Origin: Streptomyces tubercidicus | GTDB lineage: Bacteria; Actinomycetota; Actinomycetes; Streptomycetales; Streptomycetaceae | Length of the DNA: 64,000 bases | NCBI RefSeq assembly: GCF_027497495.1 | Contig: NZ_CP114205.1 | Span: 3,596,001 to 3,660,000, forward strand | Reading direction: 5' to 3' | Shown: piece after piece, positions 34,521-43,364 of the stretch | How the letters are laid out: the number at the start of each line of letters is the position of its first letter | How positions within the stretch are numbered: position 1 is the first letter of the stretch | Program-made: the position numbers and the translations under genes | The notes under the pieces: generated by a model | Told to the model about the DNA's origin: nothing | Seen by the model: the letters and a program-made list of their open reading frames with translations, nothing else | The model's database searches: none

Positions 34521-35932
34521 GAGCGGCTCCCCGCGGGAACCGCGTCCTGGCTGCTGAGAAGCTCCTCGGTGGCCCCCGTGACCAGACGGCGTGCGATATC
34601 GACGCCCATCTTCACCGCGTGGTCCATGTTGCCGATCTCGTACCGCCAGGTACCGAACCGGCCGCGAGGGTAGATCGCTTGGCCTTCCAGCCACGGCACC
34701 GTCAACGCCAGCGCCTCGTCCCGGTCCAAAGTGGGGATCGGGTAGGCGTACGGGATCATCTCCACATGGGCTGTGGCCAGCTCGGCCAGCCCGGGGACCA
34801 GGCGATGTCGCCGCAGCGCAGCATCGGCGGCTTTCACCAGGGCACGCTGGTTGAGCCGAGTCCCGGGCATCACAGAGATCTCCGTCATCCATGAGCTGAA
34901 GGCGGTGGTGTCGGCGCCGGGGACGTTGGCAGGGGCGTACTTGCTGAAGTTGGTGGCGCGGTAGAACGGCACGTCGTCCTCCGGGAAGTAGAACCATGAC
35001 CGCTCGTCCAGGGTGGGGGCTCGGTATCCGAGGCCGACCATGGCGACGGTGGTGTGCTTCAGCCGGCTGGCCGCCTCCCGTACGTCGGGTGGGCTCGTCG
35101 TCGTCATGGCGGCGAGTTGGTCCAGTGGCAGGGTGGCCACGACCTGGTCGTAAGGGACCGCCTCCCCGTTCTCCAGTCGCACGAGGCAGGCGCTCGGGTC
35201 GATCGACGTGGCTGGGGCTCGGGTGCGGACTCGGTTGCCCAGGCGGGCGCCCAGTCGTCGCCAGATCTCTCCAGTTCCCCCGATGGAGGGGAAAGCGAAC
35301 GTGGAGTTCGGCCCCCACTTCGGTGCGGGGGCTTTGACGCCGTAGAAGGCCGCCAGGATCTCGTCGAGGTCGACCGGTGCCACTCGCTCCGCGACCCAGC
35401 TCGCGCTCATCTTCTCCGGCGAGGTCGCCCAGACCTTGGTGTTGTACGGGGCGAAGAAGCGCTCGACGAGGCCGCTTCCGTACTGGGCCTGGAGCCACGT
35501 CGCGAAGTCGGTGTCGGTCGGCAGGGTCTGTTCACGCTGCTGGCACGCGTGGGTCAGCGACCGCAGGCACGCTTCGGCGTCGGCCTGCGGCAAGCAGTGG
35601 AGGTGCTGCTGGAAGGGGTAGGGCACCCAACGGTCGCGGAATCGGATGTACGAGGACCGGTCGTGGTGCAACATTTCATGCGGGGCGAAGAGCTCGCCCA
35701 GGAGCCGGTCGAACTCTCCGAAGTGGGAGAAGACCACGTGGCCACCCAGGTCCCATGTGAAACCGGCGCGATCGACCACGGATGACGCCAGCCCTCCGAC
35801 AGTGGGCGCCGCCTCCAGCAGGGTCCAGTTGCGGTGGCCGAGCCGGTCCAGTTCGCTCGCGCACGCCAGTCCGCAGGGGCCGGCACCGAGGATGACGATG
35901 CGGCCGGGTAAGGGATCTTGGGCTTTGGGCAT
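34517..35932 (-). CDS. FAD-dependent amine-oxidase/UDP-galactopyranose-mutase-like flavoprotein
   Basis: ATG 35932 follows GAGGAATCC; 471 residues. The N-terminal dinucleotide motif is RIVILGAGPCGLACASEL, then LLEAAPTVGGLASS and WDLGGHVVF. RWVPYPFQQHLHCLP and PYNTKVWATSPEKMSASWV are typical of the UDP-galactopyranose mutase and protoporphyrinogen-oxidase-like group. A C-terminal FAD contact may lie in YPRGRFGTWRYEIGNMDHA. It opens the operon with two glycosyltransferases, favouring a sugar-related reaction. The exact substrate is unknown. Confidence 0.8.
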   Translation of the reverse strand: MPKAQDPLPGRIVILGAGPCGLACASELDRLGHRNWTLLEAAPTVGGLASSVVDRAGFTWDLGGHVVFSHFGEFDRLLGELFAPHEMLHHDRSSYIRFRDRWVPYPFQQHLHCLPQADAEACLRSLTHACQQREQTLPTDTDFATWLQAQYGSGLVERFFAPYNTKVWATSPEKMSASWVAERVAPVDLDEILAAFYGVKAPAPKWGPNSTFAFPSIGGTGEIWRRLGARLGNRVRTRAPATSIDPSACLVRLENGEAVPYDQVVATLPLDQLAAMTTTSPPDVREAASRLKHTTVAMVGLGYRAPTLDERSWFYFPEDDVPFYRATNFSKYAPANVPGADTTAFSSWMTEISVMPGTRLNQRALVKAADAALRRHRLVPGLAELATAHVEMIPYAYPIPTLDRDEALALTVPWLEGQAIYPRGRFGTWRYEIGNMDHAVKMGVDIARRLVTGATEELLSSQDAVPAGSRS

Positions 35933-35988
35933 GGATTCCTCTTTCCTGTAAAGGCGTTCGTGATCGGTGTGAACAGGTCGCATCCCCG

Positions 35989-36474
35989 TCAGATCTCGCC
36001 TTTGGGCGTGCGAGGGTTGGGAGGAGTGATCTTGAAGGTGATCCAGACGGTCTTGCCGATGCCGTGCTGCTCGTCCACGCCCCACCCATCGGACAGTTCG
36101 TCTACCAGGAGCAGGCCGCGACCCGAGGTGTCATCAAGGCGCGGATGCTTCCGATGCGGCCGGTCCGCATCCTGATCGTGAACCTCCAGCCGAACCACCG
36201 ATCCGCTGATGGCTAGCCGTGCCCGAAATCCGAAGCTGGGCGGACCTGCATGTACGAGCGCGTTGGTAGCGACCTCTGACAGGCACAGACACACGTCATC
36301 GAGGCGGTCCCGGACTCCCCAAGACGACAGAGCCTCGACGGCGAACTTCCGTGCCTCACTCACGGACGAGCCGTGTGGAGAGAAGGTCCGCTCGCGCCGC
36401 AGGGGCGGGCCGCTGTCGCTCCAAATGGCCTCCGCGCTCCGAATCGCGGTACGGGGCTCTGCCTGTCGCCGCAT
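35989..36474 (-). CDS. RsbW-like ATP-binding protein
   Basis: ATG 36474 gives 161 residues; ATG 36498 and ATG 36555 are alternatives without clear ribosome sites. The anti-sigma-type ATPase fold shows LCLSEVATNALVHAG (N-box), VRLEVHDQDADRP and GRGLLLVDELSDGWGV. Such proteins are abundant in Streptomyces and often stand beside XRE regulators, as here (divergent gene). It ends 56 bases before the flavoprotein and may be the first gene of the operon or a separate regulator. Confidence 0.8.
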   Translation of the reverse strand: MRRQAEPRTAIRSAEAIWSDSGPPLRRERTFSPHGSSVSEARKFAVEALSSWGVRDRLDDVCLCLSEVATNALVHAGPPSFGFRARLAISGSVVRLEVHDQDADRPHRKHPRLDDTSGRGLLLVDELSDGWGVDEQHGIGKTVWITFKITPPNPRTPKGEI

Positions 36475-36744
36475 CGCGCTGTCACCTGCTGCTGGCATTG
36501 CCGGAACACCACCTCGTCGCTCGCGTTCAGGGCGGGCATCGAGCCTGACGTCCAAGCGGCACGCCTCACCACGACATGAGTGCCGACGTCTGATTCGGGC
36601 TTGGCGAAGTGGACGACATGGGTACCGTCACGTTGCCGCCGTCTCCACCGTCATCTCCTCGCACACGGCAGCTCGCACTCCCGTATGCGGCATTGCAGGG
36701 CTACCGTCGAACCGACGAGCCGACCGGAACCCATCGGGGGATTG

Positions 36745-38184
36745 ATGGCTCAAAGGCCCACTCTTCTGCGGACATTGATCACCAGGCGCCACTGGCAGGT
36801 ATTCGAGACCTTCAAGCTTCACTTCGAGCGCACGGCCAACGAACTCGCCGAACAGGACCGTGATCCGACGCTTGTCGGCCTGACGGTGTCCAAGCGGCAG
36901 TTTGAGCGGTGGTACGGGGGCGAGGTGAAGACCCGCCCCTACCCGGCCTTGTGCCGGGTACTGGAGGCAATGTTCCGATACCCCGTCGACGTCCTGCTCG
37001 GTCCAGCGAGCGAGGGCGTTGGCGCAGTCGATGCCGCTCCCCAGCTTCGGCTCGTCATGCCGAAACCGTCGCCGTCGCCCTCGCTCGAACCCAGCGAAGG
37101 GGGCAGCGGCTTCGACGGCATCGAGTTCACCAGCAGACCCGTTCCAGGCGACAACGCCGGCCGGGACACGTTAGAGAGGCAGGTCGCCATGGCAGCTCGC
37201 CGTGCATTCCGCTTCAGCGCGATGGCAGAAGGCAGCAACGTAGGTCCCGAGACCCTGGACGAGCTCCACCAGGAGGTACGTCGTCTAGCCGCCGCCTACC
37301 CGCAGCTGCCGCTGGCCCCACTCCTCGGCGACCTCGTCGAAGTCCAGGACCTCTCCTTCCGCTTCCTCGAACACGGCCATGTCCGCCCCGGCCAGGCCCG
37401 CGAGTTGTACCTGCTCTCCGCCATCACCTCCGGCATGCTCGCCAAGGCCAGCCACGACCTCGGCGACCCGCGATCGGCCATGACACAGGCCCGCACCGCC
37501 TACGTATGCGCGGACAACGCCGACCACCACGCCATGCGCGCCTGGGTCCGCGGCCTGCAATCCCTGATCGCCTACTGGGACGGCCGACACCAGGAAGCCT
37601 CCAAATACGCTGCCCTCGGCATCTCGCAAGTGGCAGGCGTAACCGGCACCAGCGCCGTATGGCTGTCTTGCTTGCAAGCCCGTGCCGGAGCCGCGCTCGG
37701 CGATGTGGCAGCCATACGGGAATCCCTCACAGAAGCCGAACGGGCCCGCGATGCGGCGTCCCCCGACGACCTGGACGAGTTCGGCGGCATCATGACCTTC
37801 CCGGTACCACGCCAGCTCTACTACGCCGCCGACGCCACCGCCTGGCTGCCGAACGCCCCCGAGGCGGAGCATCAGGCTGAAGCGGCCGTCGCCGCCTACC
37901 GCCAAGCAGAACCCGAAGACTGGGCATTCGGTGACCAGGCCGGCGCCCACACCGACCTTGCCCTCGCCCGCATCCACGCCGGAAGCCTCGACGGTGTCGA
38001 CGAGGCCATGCGGCCCGTTCTCGACCTGTCCGCCGATCAGCGCATCAACGGCATCGTTGCCTCGGTGCGGCAGGTCCACACCGCGCTTCGGGATCCCCGG
38101 TGGCTCACCGCACCCGAGGCTCGCACGACACGGGAGGAAATCGAGGCGTTCACCGCGGCCCCTGTCGCCGCCCTGCCCAGGTAA
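36745..38184 (+). CDS. Helix-turn-helix regulator with TPR-like C-terminal half
   Basis: ATG 36745, after CGGGGGATT, gives 479 residues. The N-terminus is helix-rich with VGLTVSKRQFERWYGGEVKTRP and LCRVLEAMFRYPVDVLLG, the layout of Streptomyces XRE-like regulators. After residue 150, alanine-rich helical repeats follow, as in TPR sensors. It is divergent from the ATP-binding protein and the cargo operon, so it is the best candidate for their regulator. Confidence 0.75.
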   Translation: MAQRPTLLRTLITRRHWQVFETFKLHFERTANELAEQDRDPTLVGLTVSKRQFERWYGGEVKTRPYPALCRVLEAMFRYPVDVLLGPASEGVGAVDAAPQLRLVMPKPSPSPSLEPSEGGSGFDGIEFTSRPVPGDNAGRDTLERQVAMAARRAFRFSAMAEGSNVGPETLDELHQEVRRLAAAYPQLPLAPLLGDLVEVQDLSFRFLEHGHVRPGQARELYLLSAITSGMLAKASHDLGDPRSAMTQARTAYVCADNADHHAMRAWVRGLQSLIAYWDGRHQEASKYAALGISQVAGVTGTSAVWLSCLQARAGAALGDVAAIRESLTEAERARDAASPDDLDEFGGIMTFPVPRQLYYAADATAWLPNAPEAEHQAEAAVAAYRQAEPEDWAFGDQAGAHTDLALARIHAGSLDGVDEAMRPVLDLSADQRINGIVASVRQVHTALRDPRWLTAPEARTTREEIEAFTAAPVAALPR

Positions 38185-38210
38185 CACCGCCCGCGAGTAG
38201 GGTCCCAACC

Positions 38211-38783
38211 ATGCACCCGGTCGACATCGCAGGCCCCCGGCTCCAGTTGCGCGAACTCACCAGCGACGACGTGGACGCCGTACACGCCATCTACGGCGAC
38301 GCCGAGGCCACCCGCCACCTGAGCTTCGAACCCCGAACCCATGAACAGGTCGGGGAGATCGTCGCCCGCTCCATCGCCTCCTCCGGCGAGCAACCCCGCA
38401 CCGAATACGCCCTCGGTGTGGTCCGCCAGGAGGAAAGGGACCTGGTGGGCTTCGCCCGCCTGGCGCTCGACCCGCACGCCCAGAAAGCCGCCACCATCGG
38501 CTTTGCCCTGCACCCCCACACATGGGGCGCGGGCCTGGGCACCGAAACCATTCACCTCATGTGCGCCCTCGGCTTCAACCACCTTGGCCTGCACCGCATC
38601 TGGGCCGCCCGCGCACCGCTGAACTCTGCCTCCGCCAGGACCCTGCTACGCGCCGGCATGACGGAGGAAGGCCGCATTCGGGAGCACGTGTTCGCACGAG
38701 GAGCCTGGAGGGACTCGATCACGTACTCGGTTCTGGATCATGAATGGCGGGAGTCAGACGGATCCGCGACGGCCAACGGATGA
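38211..38783 (+). CDS. GNAT acetyltransferase, RimJ/RimL-like
   Basis: ATG 38211, 26 bases after the regulator's stop; 190 residues. It begins RLQLRELTSDDVDAVHAIYG and contains IGFALHPHTWGAGLGTETIHLM (acetyl-CoA loop) and LHRIWAARAPLNSASARTLL, the signature of RimJ/RimL-type acetyltransferases. Such enzymes acetylate protein N-termini, ribosomal proteins or antibiotics. Co-transcription with the upstream regulator is likely. Confidence 0.85.
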   Translation: MHPVDIAGPRLQLRELTSDDVDAVHAIYGDAEATRHLSFEPRTHEQVGEIVARSIASSGEQPRTEYALGVVRQEERDLVGFARLALDPHAQKAATIGFALHPHTWGAGLGTETIHLMCALGFNHLGLHRIWAARAPLNSASARTLLRAGMTEEGRIREHVFARGAWRDSITYSVLDHEWRESDGSATANG

Positions 38784-38975
38784 CTCCCGCCACACAGTGA
38801 CCAATCGCAGAGCGCCCACCAGCCATGACCGCGGCATGCGGTCATGGCCGGTGCATCAGCACTGCATTCGGTCCGCCCCCTACCCGGTCAGATCCACGGA
38901 GGCGCTCGGCCTCATCCCTTAAACCAGGGCATGGGCTCGGGGCGGCGGTACCACCATCATGCCTTCTGTGCCGAA
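38784..38975. other. Non-coding stretch before the duplicated toxin fragment
   Basis: No supported gene on either strand. The minus strand continues from the duplicated linker into a short unrelated tail that does not match a toxin domain I recognise. Confidence 0.4.
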
Positions 38976-39105
38976 CCCCCAAGTTGGGCAGCGATATCTC
39001 GAGTCGCGCAGCGGGTTCTTGAAGTTGCCCAAGCCATCCAGCTTCATCTTGCCGAAGGCGTTCTTGAAGCCACCGGCGTCGCCGACAGCCTTCGCTGCGA
39101 GGCCC
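38976..39105 (-). pseudogene. Duplicated linker fragment of the polymorphic toxin gene
   Basis: This 130-base stretch repeats 40261-40391 inside the toxin gene, with one base deleted (CTCGAGTCG against CTCGAAGTCG) and a few changes at one end. It encodes the linker AVGDAGGFKNAFGKMKLDGL and its continuation. It lacks both the upstream delivery domain and a recognisable downstream toxin domain, and the lost base shifts the frame. Orphan toxin-tip cassettes downstream of polymorphic toxin loci keep such linkers for recombination; this one appears dead. Confidence 0.8.
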
Positions 39106-39161
39106 GCGGTGCTTGACCGCGAAGCGGTTACGCTCGTCGCAGGTTGCGGCGAAGACCACGA

Positions 39162-39197
39162 CGCCTCCGATCCGGGCACGTGCCCGGGTCGGAGGCG
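39162..39197 (-). terminator. Terminator after the immunity gene
   Basis: CGCCTCCGA and CCGGGCAC (39162-39179) pair with GTGCCCGG and TCGGAGGCG (39180-39197), with one bulged base on each side. It lies 14 bases downstream of the immunity stop. Confidence 0.7.
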
Positions 39198-39211
39198 CGT
39201 TGCTGCACCCG

Positions 39212-39742
39212 CTAGATCCACGGGTTGCGCTCGTAGCCCGGTTCCTCATCGGGGAAGTCGTCCGGGAAGACCTCGCTCACGATGTCACCCCGGAGGATCC
39301 GCAGCAGATAGCTCTCCACCGGACCTTCGTACAGGTCGTACTCCCTGCCACGGCCGATGATGGTGAGGACGGCCCACTGCTCGGGGTCCTCGTGCGGGAT
39401 CAGGAAGCACATGTCCGCGTTGTCCGTGCCGCCCCAGCAGATCAGCTGCGAGGGTTTCACACCCCGCTCTGCCAGCAGTTCCCGGATCGTGTCCCGCGTC
39501 ACCTCCATGGTGTGCCGCGCCGTGACCGTGTTCGCCACCAGGTCGGCGTACTCGTTCTCGGCACCTGCCCGATACACACGCAGAAAGTCATCGAACTTCG
39601 CGCCGCCAAATGCTTCGAGAAACGATTTGAACGCAGGCGGAAAGGCTGTGCTCAGGGCCTCCTCAGCGGCCTTCCAGTCATTGATGACCGGTCCCGCTTC
39701 ACCAGTTGCGCGAAACGATGCCAAGAGTTCGAGATCAGTCAT
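39212..39742 (-). CDS. Immunity protein, SMI1/KNR4 family
   Basis: 176 residues. AFPPAFKSFLEAFGGAKFDDFLRVY and LICWGGTDNADMCFLI are typical of SMI1/KNR4 (SUKH) proteins, the commonest immunity proteins of bacterial polymorphic toxin systems. It begins 6 bases after the toxin stop on the same strand, as expected for a toxin-immunity pair. Its job would be to bind and block the nuclease domain. Confidence 0.85.
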   Translation of the reverse strand: MTDLELLASFRATGEAGPVINDWKAAEEALSTAFPPAFKSFLEAFGGAKFDDFLRVYRAGAENEYADLVANTVTARHTMEVTRDTIRELLAERGVKPSQLICWGGTDNADMCFLIPHEDPEQWAVLTIIGRGREYDLYEGPVESYLLRILRGDIVSEVFPDDFPDEEPGYERNPWI

Positions 39743-39748
39743 GGCCGC

Positions 39749-41056
39749 CTACTTGTTGATGATGGTCTGGTCGATGTGCAGGCCAGGACCAATGGCCCTG
39801 ACGTGCACGCCCGCAGGAATTATGTCGCCTGGATTTCGGTAGGCAGGTGCCGCTGAATACTCCACGCTCCCGCGCTGCTTCACGGTTTCATAGATTTGCT
39901 CTTCGAGCTTTTCCATCACCTCGTTGTTCGCCGTCTTGTGCATGATCACGATGTTGGCCTCAGAGCGGCCGTCTCCCCCGAGTGATCGGGCCAGGAGGTG
40001 TCCACGCGTGTGACCAGCCGGTTCGCCTCCCCAGCCCGGGGGCTGCATCCGCCGGGATGCCTTGGTGCCGGTGTCGAGCATGTCTTGCGTGATCCTCGTT
40101 TCGACGCCGGTGGCTCGGCCCATGCTGTCCAGCGGCTTGGCATACGGCGGAATTGGCTTTTGAGGTGCCCGGCCTCCCCCTCCACCGCGCTCGGCGCTGC
40201 GCATCAGCGGCTGGCCGGTCGGACCGACAGGCCCCTCGCCGGCCATCGCAAAGCGCGGGCCCCCCAAGTTGGGCAGCGATATCTCGAAGTCGCGCAGCGG
40301 GTTCTTGAAGTTGCCCAAGCCATCCAGCTTCATCTTGCCGAAGGCGTTCTTGAAGCCACCGGCGTCGCCGACAGCCTTCGCCGCGCGGCCTGCGCCGCCC
40401 AGGGCGCCCCCCAGCAAGACCCCGCTGACTCCGGCGTCCTTGATCTCAGCCAGGTTGATGCCTTTCTGGTCGCCGAGGAGGTTGCGGCCGCCCTGGGCGA
40501 CGACCACGTCGACGGTGATGGCTTCGATGCCGCCGATGGCGGCGGTGGCGAGGACCGTTCCGGCGATCTCGGTGACGGTGGCGGAGACGGCGATGCCCGC
40601 CGTACTGGCTGCGGCGACGATCGCCTCGCTGGCACCGGCCGCCGCGGCTCCGCTGATGCCGCCTGTGAAGACGGCCAGCGCGGCTCCCGCGACCAGGACC
40701 GCGCCGGCGATCTCCAGCTCGTGCTCGATCTTCTTTTTGGCCTCGGCTACCTGGTCGGCGTATTTGTCGAGGGCCTTGGCCATGTCGCGGGCGGCGGTGG
40801 CCACGTCGTCGAGGTAGCCCTTGCCGCCGCCGTGGTACTTGCGCCAGAACTCCCCGAACGCCTCGATCGACTTGCCCTTGTTGTTATCGATGACGTCCTG
40901 GGCCTTCTTGTGGCAGGCGGCCGTACAGTCCTCGACGTCGTCGGCGAAGGTGCGCCAAGCCCGGGCGGCCTCCCGGAGTTCGTCCTCGTCGCCCTCCGGC
41001 CACCACATGCCGGTCAGGTCCTGGACGACCTCCTTGGCCTTGTCGGCAGCGCCCAT
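39749..41056 (-). CDS. Polymorphic toxin with WXG/LXG-like N-terminus and nuclease C-terminus
   Basis: ATG 41056 overlaps the preceding stop (TGATG); 435 residues. The N-terminal ~110 residues are helical (TGMWWPEGDEDELREAARAW, then EFWRKYHGG) as in proteins delivered by type VII secretion. Two alanine/glycine-rich hydrophobic stretches follow. From about residue 230 a linker (FKNAFGKMKLDGLGNFKNPL) leads to the toxin domain. HTRGHLLARSLGGDGRSEAN with a later TANNEVMEKLE resembles the RGH-N motif of DNA/RNA non-specific endonucleases. Paired with the immunity protein downstream. Confidence 0.8.
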   Translation of the reverse strand: MGAADKAKEVVQDLTGMWWPEGDEDELREAARAWRTFADDVEDCTAACHKKAQDVIDNNKGKSIEAFGEFWRKYHGGGKGYLDDVATAARDMAKALDKYADQVAEAKKKIEHELEIAGAVLVAGAALAVFTGGISGAAAAGASEAIVAAASTAGIAVSATVTEIAGTVLATAAIGGIEAITVDVVVAQGGRNLLGDQKGINLAEIKDAGVSGVLLGGALGGAGRAAKAVGDAGGFKNAFGKMKLDGLGNFKNPLRDFEISLPNLGGPRFAMAGEGPVGPTGQPLMRSAERGGGGGRAPQKPIPPYAKPLDSMGRATGVETRITQDMLDTGTKASRRMQPPGWGGEPAGHTRGHLLARSLGGDGRSEANIVIMHKTANNEVMEKLEEQIYETVKQRGSVEYSAAPAYRNPGDIIPAGVHVRAIGPGLHIDQTIINK

Positions 41057-41373
41057 CACTTACCACCCTCAAAGCCGGACTTGGCCGAGTGGTCAGCGTC
41101 TTCGTGGTTGGCGGCCATGTCGTTCATGGCCTTGGTGATGCTGGACAGGCCCTTGGCCAGGGCCCCGGCTGCCTTCGCGATCTGCGCCCGATGCGGGGCG
41201 TAGACGTGCTCGAACTTCTTGCCCTGCTCGTCACCACCCCAGGGCTCCCCCAGCCCGTCGAGCGCATGGCGAAGCTTGGCCGTCGCCCGTTCCAGGGCAA
41301 CAGACTCCCGGTGGAACGTTGGAGCGGCGGACTTGAGTTGGTCGGTGTCTACGTCGAAGCCGTCGCCAGCCAT
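41056..41373 (-). CDS. WXG100-like small helical protein
   Basis: 105 residues, with GGGGGAGGCAC before the start. It is helical with a central turn EPWGGDEQG in the place of the WxG motif, near residue 44. The C-terminal tail is short and charged. WXG100 proteins are co-secreted partners or chaperones for type VII effectors. It immediately precedes the toxin gene with overlapping stop and start. No secretion machinery is in the element, so the host's would have to be used. Confidence 0.8.
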   Translation of the reverse strand: MAGDGFDVDTDQLKSAAPTFHRESVALERATAKLRHALDGLGEPWGGDEQGKKFEHVYAPHRAQIAKAAGALAKGLSSITKAMNDMAANHEDADHSAKSGFEGGK

Positions 41374-41600
41374 GCTGTGCCTCCCCCTTGGCCGTGTACT
41401 CGTAACTCATCGCGAGCCGCCAACGATGCGTCGGCTCACAGATAGCGACCCTCGCATACGGCACTGACAACCGCCCTGGTGGGAGCGCATTTCAGCCACG
41501 GCACGACGCTGCCCGGCCAGTGGGCCCAGGGCAAGACCACAGCCCCTACCGCCTCGATCCCAGCAGGGAGCGATTCGCCTAGCGCACGTCCAACCGCTCG

Positions 41601-41633
41601 CTGCACGACCGCAGCTCCACTGCGGTCGTGCAG
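41601..41633 (-). terminator. Terminator after the relaxase gene
   Basis: CTGCACGACCGCAG and CTGCGGTCGTGCAG form a perfect 14-bp stem with a 5-base loop, ending 15 bases past the relaxase stop. The stretch from here to the WXG-like gene has no other feature. Confidence 0.8.
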
Positions 41634-41648
41634 CGGCGTGTTGGGCAG

Positions 41649-43364
41649 CTAGCGACGCGGGCGGCGCTGCTTCACGGCTGGTGCTGTAGTTGCGGCCTTT
41701 GGCTGGGCGAAGTCAGGCCCGATGGGCGAGTGCGGGGCTGCGGTGGTGGTGCGGAGGCGGGCTGCTACGGCGCGACGGTTGGGGATGGGATTGCGCCCCG
41801 TGTGCTGGATGCGAGTGATCAGGACTCGGGCGGGTTGGCGAGCGGTGGCCAGTTCGCGCTGGGCGGCTGCTTCCTTGAGGAGTTGGTGGGGTTTGTGACC
41901 GCGGGCTTGGGCGTCGGCGAGGACGGTGGCGAGGGCCGGCCAGCCGGTGTCGGTGAGGATCCGCGCGGCGTGGTCGGGGATGGCGGCTCGTACGTCGCTG
42001 GCCAGGGTGCGGCGGGTCTCCTCCTTCGGCTGGCGTTGCACGAGGTCTGTGAGTTCCGGGGTGAGAGCGCGGTCGGCGGCGGTCCGAAGGTGCTGGAGGG
42101 CTTGGCGGGCGGCGTCGGCTTGGTGGGCGTGGCCCTTGGCCTCATGCCAGCGTCCCGCGACGATTGCGGCCCAGACGAGGGCTGCGACCAGGGCGGCGAG
42201 GGCGCTGCCGTCGGGGCCGGTGGCGGTGTGGGCGATGTCGCGTGCCGCGTTGCGCAGAGTGTGGGCGGCTCGGTCTTCTGCCCGGATCTGGGAGCGCTGG
42301 GCGCGTGCGAACGCCTTCGCGGCCGCTTGGAGTTCAGCGCGCAGGTCGGCAGGTGCCTTCTGGGCGGTGGCTTCGATCAGTTCACCGAGGGCGGTGATGT
42401 GTGCCTGGGCTCGTGCGTCGTCGGCGAGGTCGGTGTGGAGACTGTCGAGGGCGTCAGTTGCGCGGTGCCAGGGGGTGCTGGGCTGGGCGCGGCGGGCGGT
42501 GGGGTGCTCCTCGGGCTGGCTGGATTCGAGGCGGGCCTTGATCTTGGGAAGGGAGAGGTCGGGGGCGATCTTTCCGCCGGGGTGGAAGATCTGTTCGTCG
42601 TCCTTGTTGAGATCGCCGGGGCGTCCGACGGCGTAGCCGAGGAGGTCGCCGGACGGTCCCCGCTTGGCCTTGACTCGGATGCCCTCGGCTTCGAGGTAAG
42701 CGAGGAGTTCCTCGGCGCTTGTGGCGTGGGGGATAGCGGCGCGGATGCGGTCCTGGAGCCACTCCTTGCTGGTCTGTTCCCAGCCGAGGCGCTGGGCCTT
42801 GTGCATCTCGGCCTGGGTGGGACGTCGGGTGCCGGTGCGATCGCCCTTCTTCAGCCGGCGCAGACCGTAGTCCTTCTCGATCTCGCGGCATGCGTCGGCG
42901 ACGCGCATGCCGCTGTCGTGGAGTTTGGGGCGTCGGCCGTCTTCGCGGACGGTGGTGGCGAGGATGTGGATGTGGTCGTCGGCGTGACGTACGGCGATCC
43001 AACGGCAGGCCAGGTCATCACCGGCAGGGGCGATGCCGGCCGCGGCGACGACGCGCTGGGCGATCTCGCTCCATTCGGTATCGGAGAGGTAGCGGTCTTC
43101 GGGTGCGGCGCGGACGGGGCAGTGCCAGACGTGGTCGGTGACGGGCTTGCCGAACTCGCTGTTGCGCAGGCGGACGGGCTCGTCGAGGTGGCGGGCGAGT
43201 TCGGTGAGGGTGGCCGTCTCGTCGCGGCCGGGGTCGGGCATGCCGAGCATCGCGAAGCCGGCCACGATGTGCGGATCGAAATGTTCGTCGTGGGATCCCC
43301 GGCCGTAGAGGTAGGCCAGCAGGCCGCGGGTGTTGGCGCCGGGCACCTTGATGGCGGCGATCAT
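41649..43364 (-). CDS. Relaxase/mobilization nuclease (MobA/VirD2 type)
   Basis: 571 residues. The metal-binding histidine motif is WIAVRHADDHIHILATTVR, the HxDxxHxH motif III of VirD2/MobA-type relaxases. No single obvious nicking Tyr is certain, but tyrosines occur in LAYLYGRGSH near the start. The C-terminal half is helical and alanine-rich. It follows MobC with a 4-base overlap. It should nick an oriT nearby and lead single-stranded transfer, unlike the TraB route usual in Streptomyces. Confidence 0.85.
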   Translation of the reverse strand: MIAAIKVPGANTRGLLAYLYGRGSHDEHFDPHIVAGFAMLGMPDPGRDETATLTELARHLDEPVRLRNSEFGKPVTDHVWHCPVRAAPEDRYLSDTEWSEIAQRVVAAAGIAPAGDDLACRWIAVRHADDHIHILATTVREDGRRPKLHDSGMRVADACREIEKDYGLRRLKKGDRTGTRRPTQAEMHKAQRLGWEQTSKEWLQDRIRAAIPHATSAEELLAYLEAEGIRVKAKRGPSGDLLGYAVGRPGDLNKDDEQIFHPGGKIAPDLSLPKIKARLESSQPEEHPTARRAQPSTPWHRATDALDSLHTDLADDARAQAHITALGELIEATAQKAPADLRAELQAAAKAFARAQRSQIRAEDRAAHTLRNAARDIAHTATGPDGSALAALVAALVWAAIVAGRWHEAKGHAHQADAARQALQHLRTAADRALTPELTDLVQRQPKEETRRTLASDVRAAIPDHAARILTDTGWPALATVLADAQARGHKPHQLLKEAAAQRELATARQPARVLITRIQHTGRNPIPNRRAVAARLRTTTAAPHSPIGPDFAQPKAATTAPAVKQRRPRR

